Assembly: GCF_001908095.1 (NCBI RefSeq)
Contig: NZ_MKGR01000003.1
Location: 190,181-235,228, forward strand
Reading direction: 5' to 3'
From: Xenorhabdus thuongxuanensis
GTDB taxonomy: Bacteria; Pseudomonadota; Gammaproteobacteria; Enterobacterales; Enterobacteriaceae
DNA: 45,048 bases
In this document: positions 37,847-45,048 of the stretch, piece by piece
Layout of the letters: every line of letters starts with the position of its first letter
Position numbering within the stretch: position 1 is the stretch's first letter
Notes under the pieces: model-generated
What the model was told of the DNA's origin: nothing
Seen by the model: the letters and a program-made list of their open reading frames with translations, nothing else
The model's database searches: none
Made by a program: the position numbers and the translations under genes

Positions 37847-38293
37847 TTACATGGGTTTATTAAGGATATGCTCTTCCCAATCCACCACATCCACTTCACG
37901 CACAGCGATATGCCTGACAGAAATACGCTCCGCATGCATGGCCAATTTTGAACCACTGACCAGTGGATGCCAAGGAAGGAGTCTTTGCCCCTCGCCAATC
38001 AGACGATAAGCACACGTCTTTGGCAGCCATTCAAAGGTATTCATATTCTCACGGGTCAATTTGATACAGTCAGGCTCGTATCTGAAACGATCTTCATAAT
38101 TCTTGCACTGGCAGGTTTTAATATTCAGTTGATTGCAAGCAACATTGGTGAAATAAATTTCATCCGTATCCTCATCCATCAACTTATGCAAGCAGCACTG
38201 ACCACAGCCATCACATAGTGCTTCCCACTCTTGATCTGTCATTTGTTCTAAGGTTTTCACCTGCCAGAAAGGTTGAGACATAATTTCTGTCAT
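37847..38293 (-). CDS. ycgN: YcgN/UPF0260 cysteine-cluster protein
   Basis: This is a small cytosolic protein of the UPF0260 (YcgN) family; the cysteine arrangement suggests metal or Fe-S binding but no function is proven. The cysteine cluster CDGCGQCC (~27-34) is followed by further cysteines in [16 protein letters not shown] and PDC. Length is 148 from this ATG. The ATG abuts GAGG, so the ATG four codons on (38281, [10 protein letters not shown]) may be the true start. It lies 9 bases after ycgM on the same strand, a conserved pair. Confidence 0.93.
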   Translation of the reverse strand: MTEIMSQPFWQVKTLEQMTDQEWEALCDGCGQCCLHKLMDEDTDEIYFTNVACNQLNIKTCQCKNYEDRFRYEPDCIKLTRENMNTFEWLPKTCAYRLIGEGQRLLPWHPLVSGSKLAMHAERISVRHIAVREVDVVDWEEHILNKPM

Positions 38294-38302
38294 TCCTCGT
38301 AG

Positions 38303-38959
38303 TTAAATCACTCTGGTTGTCAAAACGTGCTCATTAAGAGAAACATCTAACACATCACCAGATTGCAATGGCCCTACGCCTTCAGGCGTTCCCGTCAAGA
38401 TAATATCGCCCGGACGTAAGGTAAAAAAACGCGACATGTAGCTAATCAACGGGATGATAGGCGTTCGCATGTCACTCGTATTGCCGTTTTGGCGCAATTC
38501 ACCATTTACGGTCAAAGAAAGTTCAGCATTTTGTGGATCACCAAAAGCATTGACAGGAATAAATCCCGATATCGGGCATGATCGATCAAATGCCTTACTT
38601 TTTTCCCACGGTTGCCCTGATTGTTTAAATTCACGCTGCAAATCACGTAATGTCAAATCCAGTGCAACTGCAAAGCCTGCAATCGCCTGACTGACTCGCT
38701 CTTCATTGGCATTTTTGAGTGACGAACCAATCAAAACAGCCAATTCGATTTCATGGTGCACAGCACCTAATTCCTGTGGAATAAAAACAGGCTGACGTAG
38801 ATCACACAGTGCAGTTTCAGGCTTAATGAATATCACCGGCTCTACAGTGGATTGGGAACCCATCTCTTTCATATGTTTGTCGTAATTACTACCGACACAA
38901 ACAACCTTATTAGCAGGAAAATCCAACAATACGCCCTGCCAATCCCGATGCTGGTACAT
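38303..38959 (-). CDS. ycgM: Fumarylacetoacetate hydrolase-family protein YcgM
   Basis: This is a 218-residue member of the FAH superfamily, which uses a divalent metal to cleave or decarboxylate acyl-pyruvate-type compounds; E. coli YcgM is similar and probably acts as an acylpyruvase or oxaloacetate decarboxylase. The metal site is visible in AVHHEIELAVLIG (~66-78) and LDLTLRDLQ. The family signature GDIILTGTPEGVG lies near 185. ATG follows AAGGAACAATGTT. It is upstream of ycgN in one operon. Confidence 0.93.
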   Translation of the reverse strand: MYQHRDWQGVLLDFPANKVVCVGSNYDKHMKEMGSQSTVEPVIFIKPETALCDLRQPVFIPQELGAVHHEIELAVLIGSSLKNANEERVSQAIAGFAVALDLTLRDLQREFKQSGQPWEKSKAFDRSCPISGFIPVNAFGDPQNAELSLTVNGELRQNGNTSDMRTPIIPLISYMSRFFTLRPGDIILTGTPEGVGPLQSGDVLDVSLNEHVLTTRVI

Positions 38960-38996
38960 AACATTGTTCCTTTATCTTGTTTTCAGGATCTGATTT

Positions 38997-40082
38997 TCAG
39001 CGAGTGAGAAAATGAGTACGTTGCATAATACCATCCGCCATCATACCAACACTGAGAGCAAAATAGTAAGAACGATTCCAGTGCATGATAGTGCGGAAAT
39101 TTTGTGTCACCCAAAATGCCCGTTGAGCCGAATCATCAGGGATGACTATCCAACCTTTGGTATTTGCAGGCAACTTAGCAAAATGTGGAGATGAAATCCC
39201 CAATGTCTGCCATTGGGTAATGGTTTTCCCCTGTTCGGGCTTAATGCCTTCTAAGGAGATATCAAAGCCTGTAGGTAACGAAATGGCATACCCCCAAGGT
39301 AAGCCTTGCTTCCATCCTTCCTTATGTAAGTAATTGGCAGTCGAGGCAAAGATATCTGCTTTATTGTGCCAAATATCAATTTGGCCATCACCATCGCCAT
39401 CAGCACCATACGTTAAGTAAGAGGTTGGCATAAATTGATTTTGCCCCATTGCACCCGCCCAAGAGCCTTTTAGCGCCTGATCTTCATCAATATATTGATT
39501 TTCAATTATTTCTAACGCTGCCAGTAACTGTTTGATAAAAAACACTTCTCGGCGCCCCTCAAAGGCCAGCGTGGATAACGCCGAAATGACATCTTCTTTT
39601 CCCTGAAATTTGCCAAAACCGCTTTCTAATCCCCACAAAGCAACAATATAGGCTTTGGGTACACCGTATTTGCGGCTGATCCTTTCTAACTGGGACTTAT
39701 TATCTTCATATGCCTTAACACCCTGTTCAATCTTCCAGGCTGGCAAGACGCGGTTCAGGTAATCATCCAGAGTTACTTTTTTTTCTGGCTGGTTACGATC
39801 AGCTTTAATGACGCGCGGAATAAAATGGATATTAGCAAATGCCCGATCCAATGTTTTTTCACTGATCCCCTGCTCTCTGGCTTGCTGTTTCAGCAAAGCC
39901 ACATAAGCGGGAAACTGTGATGGCTCACGGGTATTCAACGGAAAATCCTGCTCCAATGCCCTGGCTTCAGCCTGGGAGCGTGGAGTCAACACAGATGGAT
40001 TGTACAATTGCTTACTACTTGATGTACTGCACCCTGCCAACAGAGTTGCTGTCAATAAAGTTAGCCCAGTGATTAATTTCAT
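38997..40082 (-). CDS. MltB-family lytic murein transglycosylase lipoprotein
   Basis: This is a membrane-bound enzyme of glycoside hydrolase family 103 that cleaves peptidoglycan glycan strands with 1,6-anhydro product formation. A lipobox, TLLAGCS, places the lipidated cysteine at residue 18. The catalytic glutamate is in VALWGLESGFGKF (~150). GSWAGAMGQNQFMP is the family substrate-groove motif. YGADGDGDGQIDIW looks like the EF-hand calcium loop known from Slt35. The 361-residue length is normal. ATG follows AGGAGGAGCTGATTT. It sits between ycgM and ycgL, where other enterobacteria may have a different gene. Confidence 0.92.
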   Translation of the reverse strand: MKLITGLTLLTATLLAGCSTSSSKQLYNPSVLTPRSQAEARALEQDFPLNTREPSQFPAYVALLKQQAREQGISEKTLDRAFANIHFIPRVIKADRNQPEKKVTLDDYLNRVLPAWKIEQGVKAYEDNKSQLERISRKYGVPKAYIVALWGLESGFGKFQGKEDVISALSTLAFEGRREVFFIKQLLAALEIIENQYIDEDQALKGSWAGAMGQNQFMPTSYLTYGADGDGDGQIDIWHNKADIFASTANYLHKEGWKQGLPWGYAISLPTGFDISLEGIKPEQGKTITQWQTLGISSPHFAKLPANTKGWIVIPDDSAQRAFWVTQNFRTIMHWNRSYYFALSVGMMADGIMQRTHFLTR

Positions 40083-40128
40083 AAATCAGCTCCTCCTCAA
40101 TTCAGGATCAGGCAGTTGCCGGCGATTT

Positions 40129-40410
40129 TTATTGCATAAGTGGCTTGTTTGTTACCAGATGTCCATTGAGCAAACTTTCTATTGGCGGCGGTACTTGCAG
40201 GTAAAAACCTTGCTCACTCAATGCGGTTTTTACTTTTTCAATATCAGCATTAGCCAGTTTTTTTCTTTCAGATAATGAGATCATCATTGAATATTGAGGT
40301 TCACCAAATGCTTTTAACAGATCTTCAGGAACGCGCGAAAAATCACCTCTTCTTTCAATATACAGATATGTCTGGTCACGTTTTGGGCTTCTGTAGATTA
40401 CACAAATCAT
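40129..40410 (-). CDS. ycgL: YcgL domain protein (UPF0745)
   Basis: This is a 93-residue protein of the YcgL family; the function is unknown and the fold is small alpha/beta. It starts [20 protein letters not shown] and has the family core [13 protein letters not shown]. It is divergent from minC, a neighbourhood conserved in enterobacteria. The ribosome site is weak (AAGAG 10 bases upstream). Confidence 0.93.
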   Translation of the reverse strand: MICVIYRSPKRDQTYLYIERRGDFSRVPEDLLKAFGEPQYSMMISLSERKKLANADIEKVKTALSEQGFYLQVPPPIESLLNGHLVTNKPLMQ

Positions 40411-40569
40411 TGTTATAAACTCTTTTAAATTAACTCTGTGACTTGCTTGAATAATTCACTAACTATAACATGCTTATTATATTTAAGAATATCGTCTCCC
40501 AGAGGCTATTTTAGGAAAATGTTTGTTAAACTACCTTGGGAAACTTAACCTTACTGAGTCAGAATATCG
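40411..40569. promoter_or_regulatory. Divergent ycgL/minC promoter region
   Basis: This 159-base AT-rich gap must carry promoters for minCDE and ycgL. I could not pick convincing -35/-10 pairs. Confidence 0.4.
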
Positions 40570-41253
40570 ATGTCACAGTCGCCAATTGAGCTAAAAGGCA
40601 GTAATTTTACGCTTTCGGTCGTTCATTTATATGATGACCAGCCGGAAGTTATTCATAAAGCTATGCAGGAAAAAATGGAGCAGGCACCCGAATTCCTAAA
40701 AAATGCTCCCGTTGTCATCAATATATCTGCTCTCCCTGTTGATGCAGATCTCCTCGCACTCCACCAAGCCATTGAGTCAGTTGGGTTGCGCATCGTTGGC
40801 ATCAGCGGTTGTCAAAACGAAGAACAACGAGAAGTTGTTCTAAAATCTGAACTTCCTTTATTGAAAGAAGGTAAAAGTCAGAAAGTTCTTACTCAAGAAA
40901 ATAAACCGGCTGAACCTATTTTCAAAAAAACTCGTATAATTAATACACCTGTTCGTTCAGGACAAAGAATTTATGCACCAAACAGTGATCTTATTGTGAC
41001 AAATAATGTGAGTGCTGGTGCAGAATTAATCGCTGATGGAAATATTCATATATATGGTGTGCTGCGTGGACGAGTATTGGCAGGCGCATCTGGTGATCAA
41101 GAAAGCCAGATTTTCTGCACCCATTTAAACGCTGAGCTCACCTCTATTGCAGGTCAATATTGGCTCAGCGAGAAAATCCCAGAAAATTTTGTTGGTAAGG
41201 CCGCAAAATTACGTCTGGTAAACAATGAATTAACTATTGAAACTTTAGTCTAG
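40570..41253 (+). CDS. minC: Septum site-determining protein MinC
   Basis: MinC blocks FtsZ ring assembly away from mid-cell. The 227 residues have an N-terminal FtsZ-inhibiting domain (~1-105; [17 protein letters not shown]) and a Pro/Lys-rich linker. The C-terminal beta-helix (~120-227; [20 protein letters not shown]) binds MinD. It is first in the minCDE operon, 23 bases ahead of minD. The ATG has only a weak ribosome site. Confidence 0.97.
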   Translation: MSQSPIELKGSNFTLSVVHLYDDQPEVIHKAMQEKMEQAPEFLKNAPVVINISALPVDADLLALHQAIESVGLRIVGISGCQNEEQREVVLKSELPLLKEGKSQKVLTQENKPAEPIFKKTRIINTPVRSGQRIYAPNSDLIVTNNVSAGAELIADGNIHIYGVLRGRVLAGASGDQESQIFCTHLNAELTSIAGQYWLSEKIPENFVGKAAKLRLVNNELTIETLV

Positions 41254-41276
41254 CCCTTATAACAAGGAATCGCTTC

Positions 41277-42089
41277 ATGGCACGCATTATTGTTGTTACA
41301 TCTGGTAAAGGTGGCGTTGGCAAAACCACTTCAAGCGCGGCCATTGCTACCGGTCTCGCTCAAAGAGGAAAAAAAACCGCCGTTATCGATTTTGATATCG
41401 GTTTACGGAACCTCGACCTAATTATGGGCTGTGAACGCCGTGTGGTTTTTGACTTCGTGAACGTCATTCAAGGTGACGCCAGCTTAAATCAGGCACTTAT
41501 CAAAGATAAGCGCACAGATAATCTCTATATTCTGCCCGCTTCCCAAACCCGTGATAAGGAAGCACTCACCCGAGATGGCGTTGAGAAGATCCTGAATGAA
41601 TTGGATCAACAGGGATTTGAGTTTATTGTTTGTGATTCGCCTGCTGGTATTGAAAGCGGCGCATTGATGGCGCTCTACTTTGCCGATGAAGCAATTATTA
41701 CAACAAACCCGGAAGTTTCTTCTGTTCGTGACTCTGATCGTATTTTAGGTATCCTAGCATCCAAATCACGCCGTGCAGAACAAGGTGACGAACCTATCAA
41801 AGAGCACCTTCTGCTGACGCGCTATAATCCAGGGCGCGTGAACCGCGGCGATATGCTGAGTATGGAAGATGTACTGGAAATTTTGTGCATCCCTTTACTC
41901 GGTGTCATCCCAGAAGATCAATCTGTTCTCCGTTCATCCAACCAAGGAGAACCCGTCATTTTGGACAAAGACTCTGACGCGGGTAAAGCATACGAAGATA
42001 CTGTTTTACGTTTACTCGGTGAAGAACGGCCTTTCCGTTTCATCGAAGAAGAAAAAAAGGGTTTTTTAAAACGCCTGTTTGGGGGGTAA
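41277..42089 (+). CDS. minD: Septum site-determining ATPase MinD
   Basis: MinD is the membrane-associated ATPase that recruits MinC and oscillates under MinE. Length is 270 residues. The deviant Walker A is SGKGGVGKTTSS at ~9-20. Switch sequences include DFDIGLRNLDLIMGC and CDSPAGIESGA. The C-terminal amphipathic membrane helix is GFLKRLFGG. ATG follows AAGGAATCGCTTC. The minE ATG is 3 bases past its stop. Confidence 0.98.
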   Translation: MARIIVVTSGKGGVGKTTSSAAIATGLAQRGKKTAVIDFDIGLRNLDLIMGCERRVVFDFVNVIQGDASLNQALIKDKRTDNLYILPASQTRDKEALTRDGVEKILNELDQQGFEFIVCDSPAGIESGALMALYFADEAIITTNPEVSSVRDSDRILGILASKSRRAEQGDEPIKEHLLLTRYNPGRVNRGDMLSMEDVLEILCIPLLGVIPEDQSVLRSSNQGEPVILDKDSDAGKAYEDTVLRLLGEERPFRFIEEEKKGFLKRLFGG

Positions 42090-42092
42090 CGC

Positions 42093-42362
42093 ATGGCTTT
42101 GTTAGATTTCTTCCTGTCGAGAAAAAAACCGACAGCCAATATCGCCAAGGAGCGGCTACAAATCATCGTGGCAGAGCGGCGCCGTGGTGACTCTGAGCCT
42201 TCCTATTTGCCCGATATGAAACGGGATATTCTGGCTGTAATTTGTAAATATGTACAAATCGATCCAGACATGCTTTCTGTACAGTTTGAGCAAAAAAATG
42301 ATGACATCTCTGTACTGGAACTTAATGTAACATTACCTGAGGTTGAGGAATCGCTAAAATAG
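42093..42362 (+). CDS. minE: Cell division topological specificity factor MinE
   Basis: MinE stimulates MinD ATPase and confines MinCD to the poles. The 89 residues contain the N-terminal membrane-binding/anti-MinCD segment ([20 protein letters not shown]) and the C-terminal dimer domain. Its ribosome site is the GGGGGG at the end of minD, so translation is probably coupled. It is last in the operon and converges on rnd. Confidence 0.98.
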   Translation: MALLDFFLSRKKPTANIAKERLQIIVAERRRGDSEPSYLPDMKRDILAVICKYVQIDPDMLSVQFEQKNDDISVLELNVTLPEVEESLK

Positions 42363-42451
42363 CAGTATCAAACGACGCTATTTAATCTAAAGTGGCGATT
42401 TTTGCAAAACCATTCGTTATTTAAATAATAGATCAAGAAGTAAAGACAATT

Positions 42452-42478
42452 TTCCCTGCCTATATATCAGGCAGGGAA
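42452..42478. terminator. Hairpin between convergent minE and rnd
   Basis: TTCCCTGCCT (42452-42461) and AGGCAGGGAA (42469-42478) pair perfectly with a 7-base loop. The flanks are AT-rich on both sides, so it may serve both genes. Confidence 0.6.
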
Positions 42479-42529
42479 TGGAATTTACATTTCTTAAATA
42501 AAACTGTGGTGATTATTGAACTAACGTTA

Positions 42530-43687
42530 TTACTCCGAATAATTTGCCAATATTTCAGCGATAGGTTCAGCCAGCCACTTACCTCGCCAGCCCCTAATTA
42601 ACTCAGGTTGATACTCCGGTGATTTCAATTTCCAATGCCAACAAAGTAATTGATTAATTTGACGGCGAGAAGCCAGCAGTTCGGCACTGAAATGATGAGA
42701 TTCCCCCACCTGAGTGACTAAAGATTTAATTTCTTTAAACGCCTTACGATAATCAGGATAATCAATCAAATTCATAATTTGAGCCGGACATTCTTCTTCT
42801 GGAATATCTCTACTCTCCGCAACCATCGCCAACAAGCGGCGACCATGACAACGAATTTCTTGCCCACTCAATCCCAAGGCATTCAATTCTGCCAAAGAAG
42901 TTGGCATATAACGGGCAACCTGCCATAAATTTTCTTCTCGGATCACAAAATTGACCGCCAGATCACGCTCACGAGCCTGATTTAAACGCCAGGCAGCCAG
43001 TTTTTTCAAACAGGCTAATTGCCTTGAGCGCAATTGCCATGCGTTACCAATATACTTATAAGCATATTCCGGCATCAATACTTCTTTACGGCGTTGGGCT
43101 ATCAAATTGCTTTCATCTTTTGCCGCATCCAAATATCCTGCCTGTTCTGTTTTTTCCATCAAGATATCGGCCAGCGGTAATAAATAGTAGACATCTGCCG
43201 CAGCATATTGACATTGCTTTTCGCTCAGTGGCCGAGCCAACCAATCAGTGCGGGATTCACTCTTATCCAATTCGATATGCAAATACTCAGCAACCAATGT
43301 CGCAAAACCGCATGACATAGGATGACCAATAAATGCAGCCAGTACCTGAGTATCAATCATGGGTTCTGGCAAGCACTGGAAACTATTACTAAAAACCTCT
43401 AAATCTTCACTGCCAGCATGAATAAATTTTAATACGTTCGAATCAGTCAATAGCTCCCTAAAGGGTTGCCATTGTGAAATTTCGAGAGGATCAATCAAAG
43501 AAAGCTGTTCACCATCAAACAGTTGTATCAAACCTAATTGAGGATAATACGTCCGTGTACGTACAAATTCAGTATCCAGTGCAATTCTTGCTTGTTTTTT
43601 TGCCTGCTCACAGATTGACTGCAATTGGGCATCGGTAGTAATCAACTGATAATTACAATTTGATAATAAAATATTCTTTAAATACAT
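42530..43687 (-). CDS. rnd: Ribonuclease D
   Basis: This is a 3'-5' exoribonuclease that trims tRNA and other small RNA precursors. The DEDDy active site is visible: IALDTEFVRTRTYYPQ (Asp/Glu), HAGSEDLEVF (Asp) and QYAAADVYYLLPL (Asp/Tyr). Two HRDC domains follow. The 385 residues include about ten more at the N-terminus than E. coli, whose protein begins at NYQ..ITTD. No good ribosome site is seen before the ATG at 43687, so the start is uncertain. fadD, which usually follows upstream in enterobacteria, is missing here. Confidence 0.95.
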   Translation of the reverse strand: MYLKNILLSNCNYQLITTDAQLQSICEQAKKQARIALDTEFVRTRTYYPQLGLIQLFDGEQLSLIDPLEISQWQPFRELLTDSNVLKFIHAGSEDLEVFSNSFQCLPEPMIDTQVLAAFIGHPMSCGFATLVAEYLHIELDKSESRTDWLARPLSEKQCQYAAADVYYLLPLADILMEKTEQAGYLDAAKDESNLIAQRRKEVLMPEYAYKYIGNAWQLRSRQLACLKKLAAWRLNQARERDLAVNFVIREENLWQVARYMPTSLAELNALGLSGQEIRCHGRRLLAMVAESRDIPEEECPAQIMNLIDYPDYRKAFKEIKSLVTQVGESHHFSAELLASRRQINQLLCWHWKLKSPEYQPELIRGWRGKWLAEPIAEILANYSE

Positions 43688-43794
43688 TATGTTACATAAC
43701 CATAAATTCTAATAAAATATAACAATGTACACAGTTATGTACACACAATAAAAAATCTCAAACGTCCTGTACTCGGATAACTGTTTCTATAGTA
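43688..43794. promoter_or_regulatory. rnd upstream region with paired TGTACA boxes
   Basis: Two copies of the self-complementary hexamer TGTACA, 6 bases apart, lie near 43723-43741. They could be an operator or chance in AT-rich DNA. Confidence 0.3.
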
Positions 43795-44079
43795 TTAGAC
43801 ATACTTTTCACTTACCACAACTTTGAGAAATTCACTCACCTTTGTCACTATAGGACAGAAATCCGCCCTTGACGTAAATGGGCTTTTAAATCCCACATCT
43901 CCGTTTGAAACGGAAGGAAAGCGGGGTTGTCGACCAGTAAAAGTAATAAAATCAATACGTTTATTCCTTTTGTCCAGCACATGAATCAACTATTGGGATT
44001 TCCGTAATGGTTGAGCCAAAGTGAGGACTTCGGAAGAATCAATGGGTTGCCGTAGGTGTCTGAAAATATTCGTATACCC

Positions 44080-44128
44080 ATCAGCGAAATATTTCTCCGA
44101 TTGGAACTGAGCGCAAAGTTTCGCTGAT
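44080..44128. repeat. Inverted repeat ATCAGCGAAA / TTTCGCTGAT
   Basis: Ten-base perfect arms (44080-44089 and 44119-44128) enclose 29 bases. They lie within the repeat-rich stretch, between the two AGCCAAAG repeats. Confidence 0.6.
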
Positions 44129-44160
44129 TGACAAGCCAAAGTGAGGACTACGGTATTCTT

Positions 44161-44185
44161 CGAGGTCACTGAGTTAATGACCTCG
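44161..44185. repeat. Hairpin CGAGGTCA / TGACCTCG
   Basis: Eight-base perfect arms with a 9-base loop lie in the same repeat-rich stretch, followed by a smaller TCCTT/AAGGA dyad. Confidence 0.55.
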
Positions 44186-44271
44186 GTAACGGGACTCCTT
44201 AAACTAAAGGAATTCCTGTAGTTATTCACGCCTCCGTTTGAAATGGAAGCATGCTGAATTGTATTACCCAT

Positions 44272-44467
44272 CTGATAAATTCTATTAATTCCCCACCTGT
44301 CATTTTATGTCATCCTGCCAACAAAACATGCAACCTATCAAATATAGTCAAGCCGTACTCTCCAGTATGATGAACCTATTTTATTGATGCTCACCGGCGG
44401 AGAAGTATCCACCGCCTTCATAGACTAAGAAAGTCGCTTTCAAAACATAATGATTAGAGGTAACACT
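44272..44467 (+). promoter_or_regulatory. Leader of the LecA-like gene
   Basis: About 195 bases without a gene, presumably holding the lectin promoter. A hairpin GGCGG/CCGCC lies at about 44396-44415, some 50 bases before the start codon. The ribosome site AGAGG at 44456-44460 fixes the start at 44468. Confidence 0.4.
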
Positions 44468-44839
44468 ATGTGCGATTGGTCTGGAGTTGTTCCTGCCTTA
44501 GCCCAAAATGGTCAACCTACAGGGCTTATCCTTAAAAAAGGAGACGTTATATCGATTGTCGCCAATGGATGGGTAAAATATGGCTACGATGACAATATGC
44601 TGTCTGCACCTCAAGGTAGTATTCATCAATACACAGAGACAAGATACACCCTTATTGCAAAAATCGGTAACAACACTTACAAAGTTGGTAATGGTGTGCT
44701 TCATAAAACAGTTCCCGTAGATGGTGAACTGATACTTATATTTTCTGACGATCAAGGTAGGTATTTTGATAACTCGGGCAACTTCCTTGCTGAAGTAAAA
44801 ATAGAATCACGTTATTCTCCTCTCCAAGAAATAAAATAA
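44468..44839 (+). CDS. LecA (PA-IL)-like galactose-type lectin, PllA-like
   Basis: This is a small soluble lectin of the PA-I galactophilic family; family members bind galactosides through calcium. The 123 residues show DWSGVVPALAQNGQPTGLIL at the start, then GDVISIVANGWVKYG, VGNGVLHKTVPVDGELILIF and the calcium loop SDDQGRYFDNSGNF near 98-111. Of the LecA calcium ligands, Asp100 and Asn108 equivalents are kept, Asn107 is Asp and Thr104 is Arg (that residue binds by backbone). The sugar-contact loop (HPDQ in LecA) is different, so specificity may differ. The frame starts at 44450, but the ATG at 44468 has AGAGG 7 bases upstream. There is no signal peptide, as in LecA. It has its own terminator. 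Confidence 0.9.
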   Translation: MCDWSGVVPALAQNGQPTGLILKKGDVISIVANGWVKYGYDDNMLSAPQGSIHQYTETRYTLIAKIGNNTYKVGNGVLHKTVPVDGELILIFSDDQGRYFDNSGNFLAEVKIESRYSPLQEIK

Positions 44840-44853
44840 ATAATCTCAAATAT

Positions 44854-44879
44854 AACCCGCGACTTCCTGCGGGTTTATT
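44854..44879 (+). terminator. Terminator of the LecA-like gene
   Basis: AACCCGC and GCGGGTT pair perfectly with an 8-base loop, followed by TATTAT, 15 bases past the stop. Confidence 0.75.
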
Positions 44880-45048
44880 ATGTCAACCTCATCAATAATA
44901 ACCATAAAATACAGTTTTAATTTGAAATATATTTTTTATTGCGTTCTGCGTTAATTAATTACACCTGCCATTTCATAAATTAGATAATATCCCATCAAGG
45001 TACCAGAAAAGTAATTTACTGTATAACGCCCCGTGGTAATACAAATGA
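44880..45048. other. Window end, no gene recognised
   Basis: This is AT-rich DNA without a clear frame. An ATG at 45046 could be a start, but nothing after it can be read. Confidence 0.4.

Larger units (their letters stand above)
43795..44271 (-). pseudogene. Amber-interrupted reading frame in repeat-rich DNA, unidentified
   Basis: From the ATG at 44271 the minus strand encodes 93 residues (MGNTIQHASISNGGVNNYRN...), stops at TAG (43990-43992), and continues in the same frame for 64 more codons to 43795. The two parts echo each other: HASISNGGV and FPSVSNGDV. The DNA repeats are CTCCGTTTGAAACGGAAG (43899-43916, again near-identical at 44232-44249) and AGCCAAAGTGAGGACTTCGG (44014-44033, again at 44134-44153). 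Short phage-type ORFs of this flavour exist in related genomes, but I cannot name a family. It may be a broken gene or not coding at all. Confidence 0.4.

Noticed and set aside
37765-37998. Minus-strand frame overlapping the end of ycgN
   Set aside because: It overlaps ycgN in another frame, and ycgN is clearly conserved.
43895-44250. CRISPR array
   Set aside because: The repeats come in two unrelated pairs with unequal spacing (120 and 333 bases), not a regular repeat-spacer series, and no cas genes are present.
43795-44271. IS200/IS605 end with an omega-RNA
   Set aside because: The hairpins suggested it, but no TnpA or TnpB motif is visible in any frame.

Overview
The window looks like chromosome of an entomopathogenic enterobacterium of the Photorhabdus/Xenorhabdus group, most likely Photorhabdus. 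Three things suggest this: the housekeeping blocks keep enterobacterial gene order (pntBA-ydgH-ydgI, hrpA/azoR, ydbL-ynbE-ydbH/ldhA, ycgN-ycgM/ycgL-minCDE-rnd), the DNA is AT-rich, and the last gene closely resembles the LecA-type lectin PllA of Photorhabdus luminescens as I remember it. The genus is an inference from recall, not a search.

Layout. 1-100: end of an IS630-like element. 281-5140: pntAB (proton-translocating transhydrogenase, minus strand), ydgH and the ydgI transporter. 6.6-12.4 kb: a four-gene chaperone-usher fimbrial operon (major subunit, chaperone, usher, two-domain tip adhesin). Hairpins sit in its first two gene junctions, and an 800-bp AT-rich leader precedes it. 12.5-19.7 kb: hrpA and azoR, neighbours in E. 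coli, separated here by an ArsR-type regulator and a DHA2-type drug exporter.

19.9-32.8 kb is the accessory heart of the window, all on the minus strand. It starts with a 1390-residue inverse autotransporter (intimin/invasin type). Four large paralogous beta-rich proteins follow (one broken by a frameshift), none with a visible signal peptide. Last come two small paralogous proteins that resemble LecB-type lectins but have altered calcium-ligand positions. The island carries duplication scars: a leftover invasin C-terminus, a leftover tail of the largest beta-rich protein, duplicated intergenic DNA, and a 98-bp TA-flanked hairpin element whose empty site is preserved in the paralogous spacer.

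32.9-37.3 kb: ydbH-ynbE-ydbL, encoding an envelope lipid-transport bridge, divergent from ldhA. 37.8-40.4 kb: ycgN, ycgM, an MltB-family lytic transglycosylase and ycgL. 40.6-43.7 kb: minCDE and convergent rnd. Where fadD often follows rnd, the window has a repeat-rich stretch with an amber-interrupted reading frame, then a LecA-like lectin gene with its own terminator.

Together the accessory genes form a surface-adhesion and glycan-recognition repertoire: fimbriae, an inverse autotransporter, and LecA- and LecB-like proteins. The signal-less beta-rich protein array next to the invasin is the part I cannot match to a described system. No tRNA, rRNA or CRISPR array was seen.
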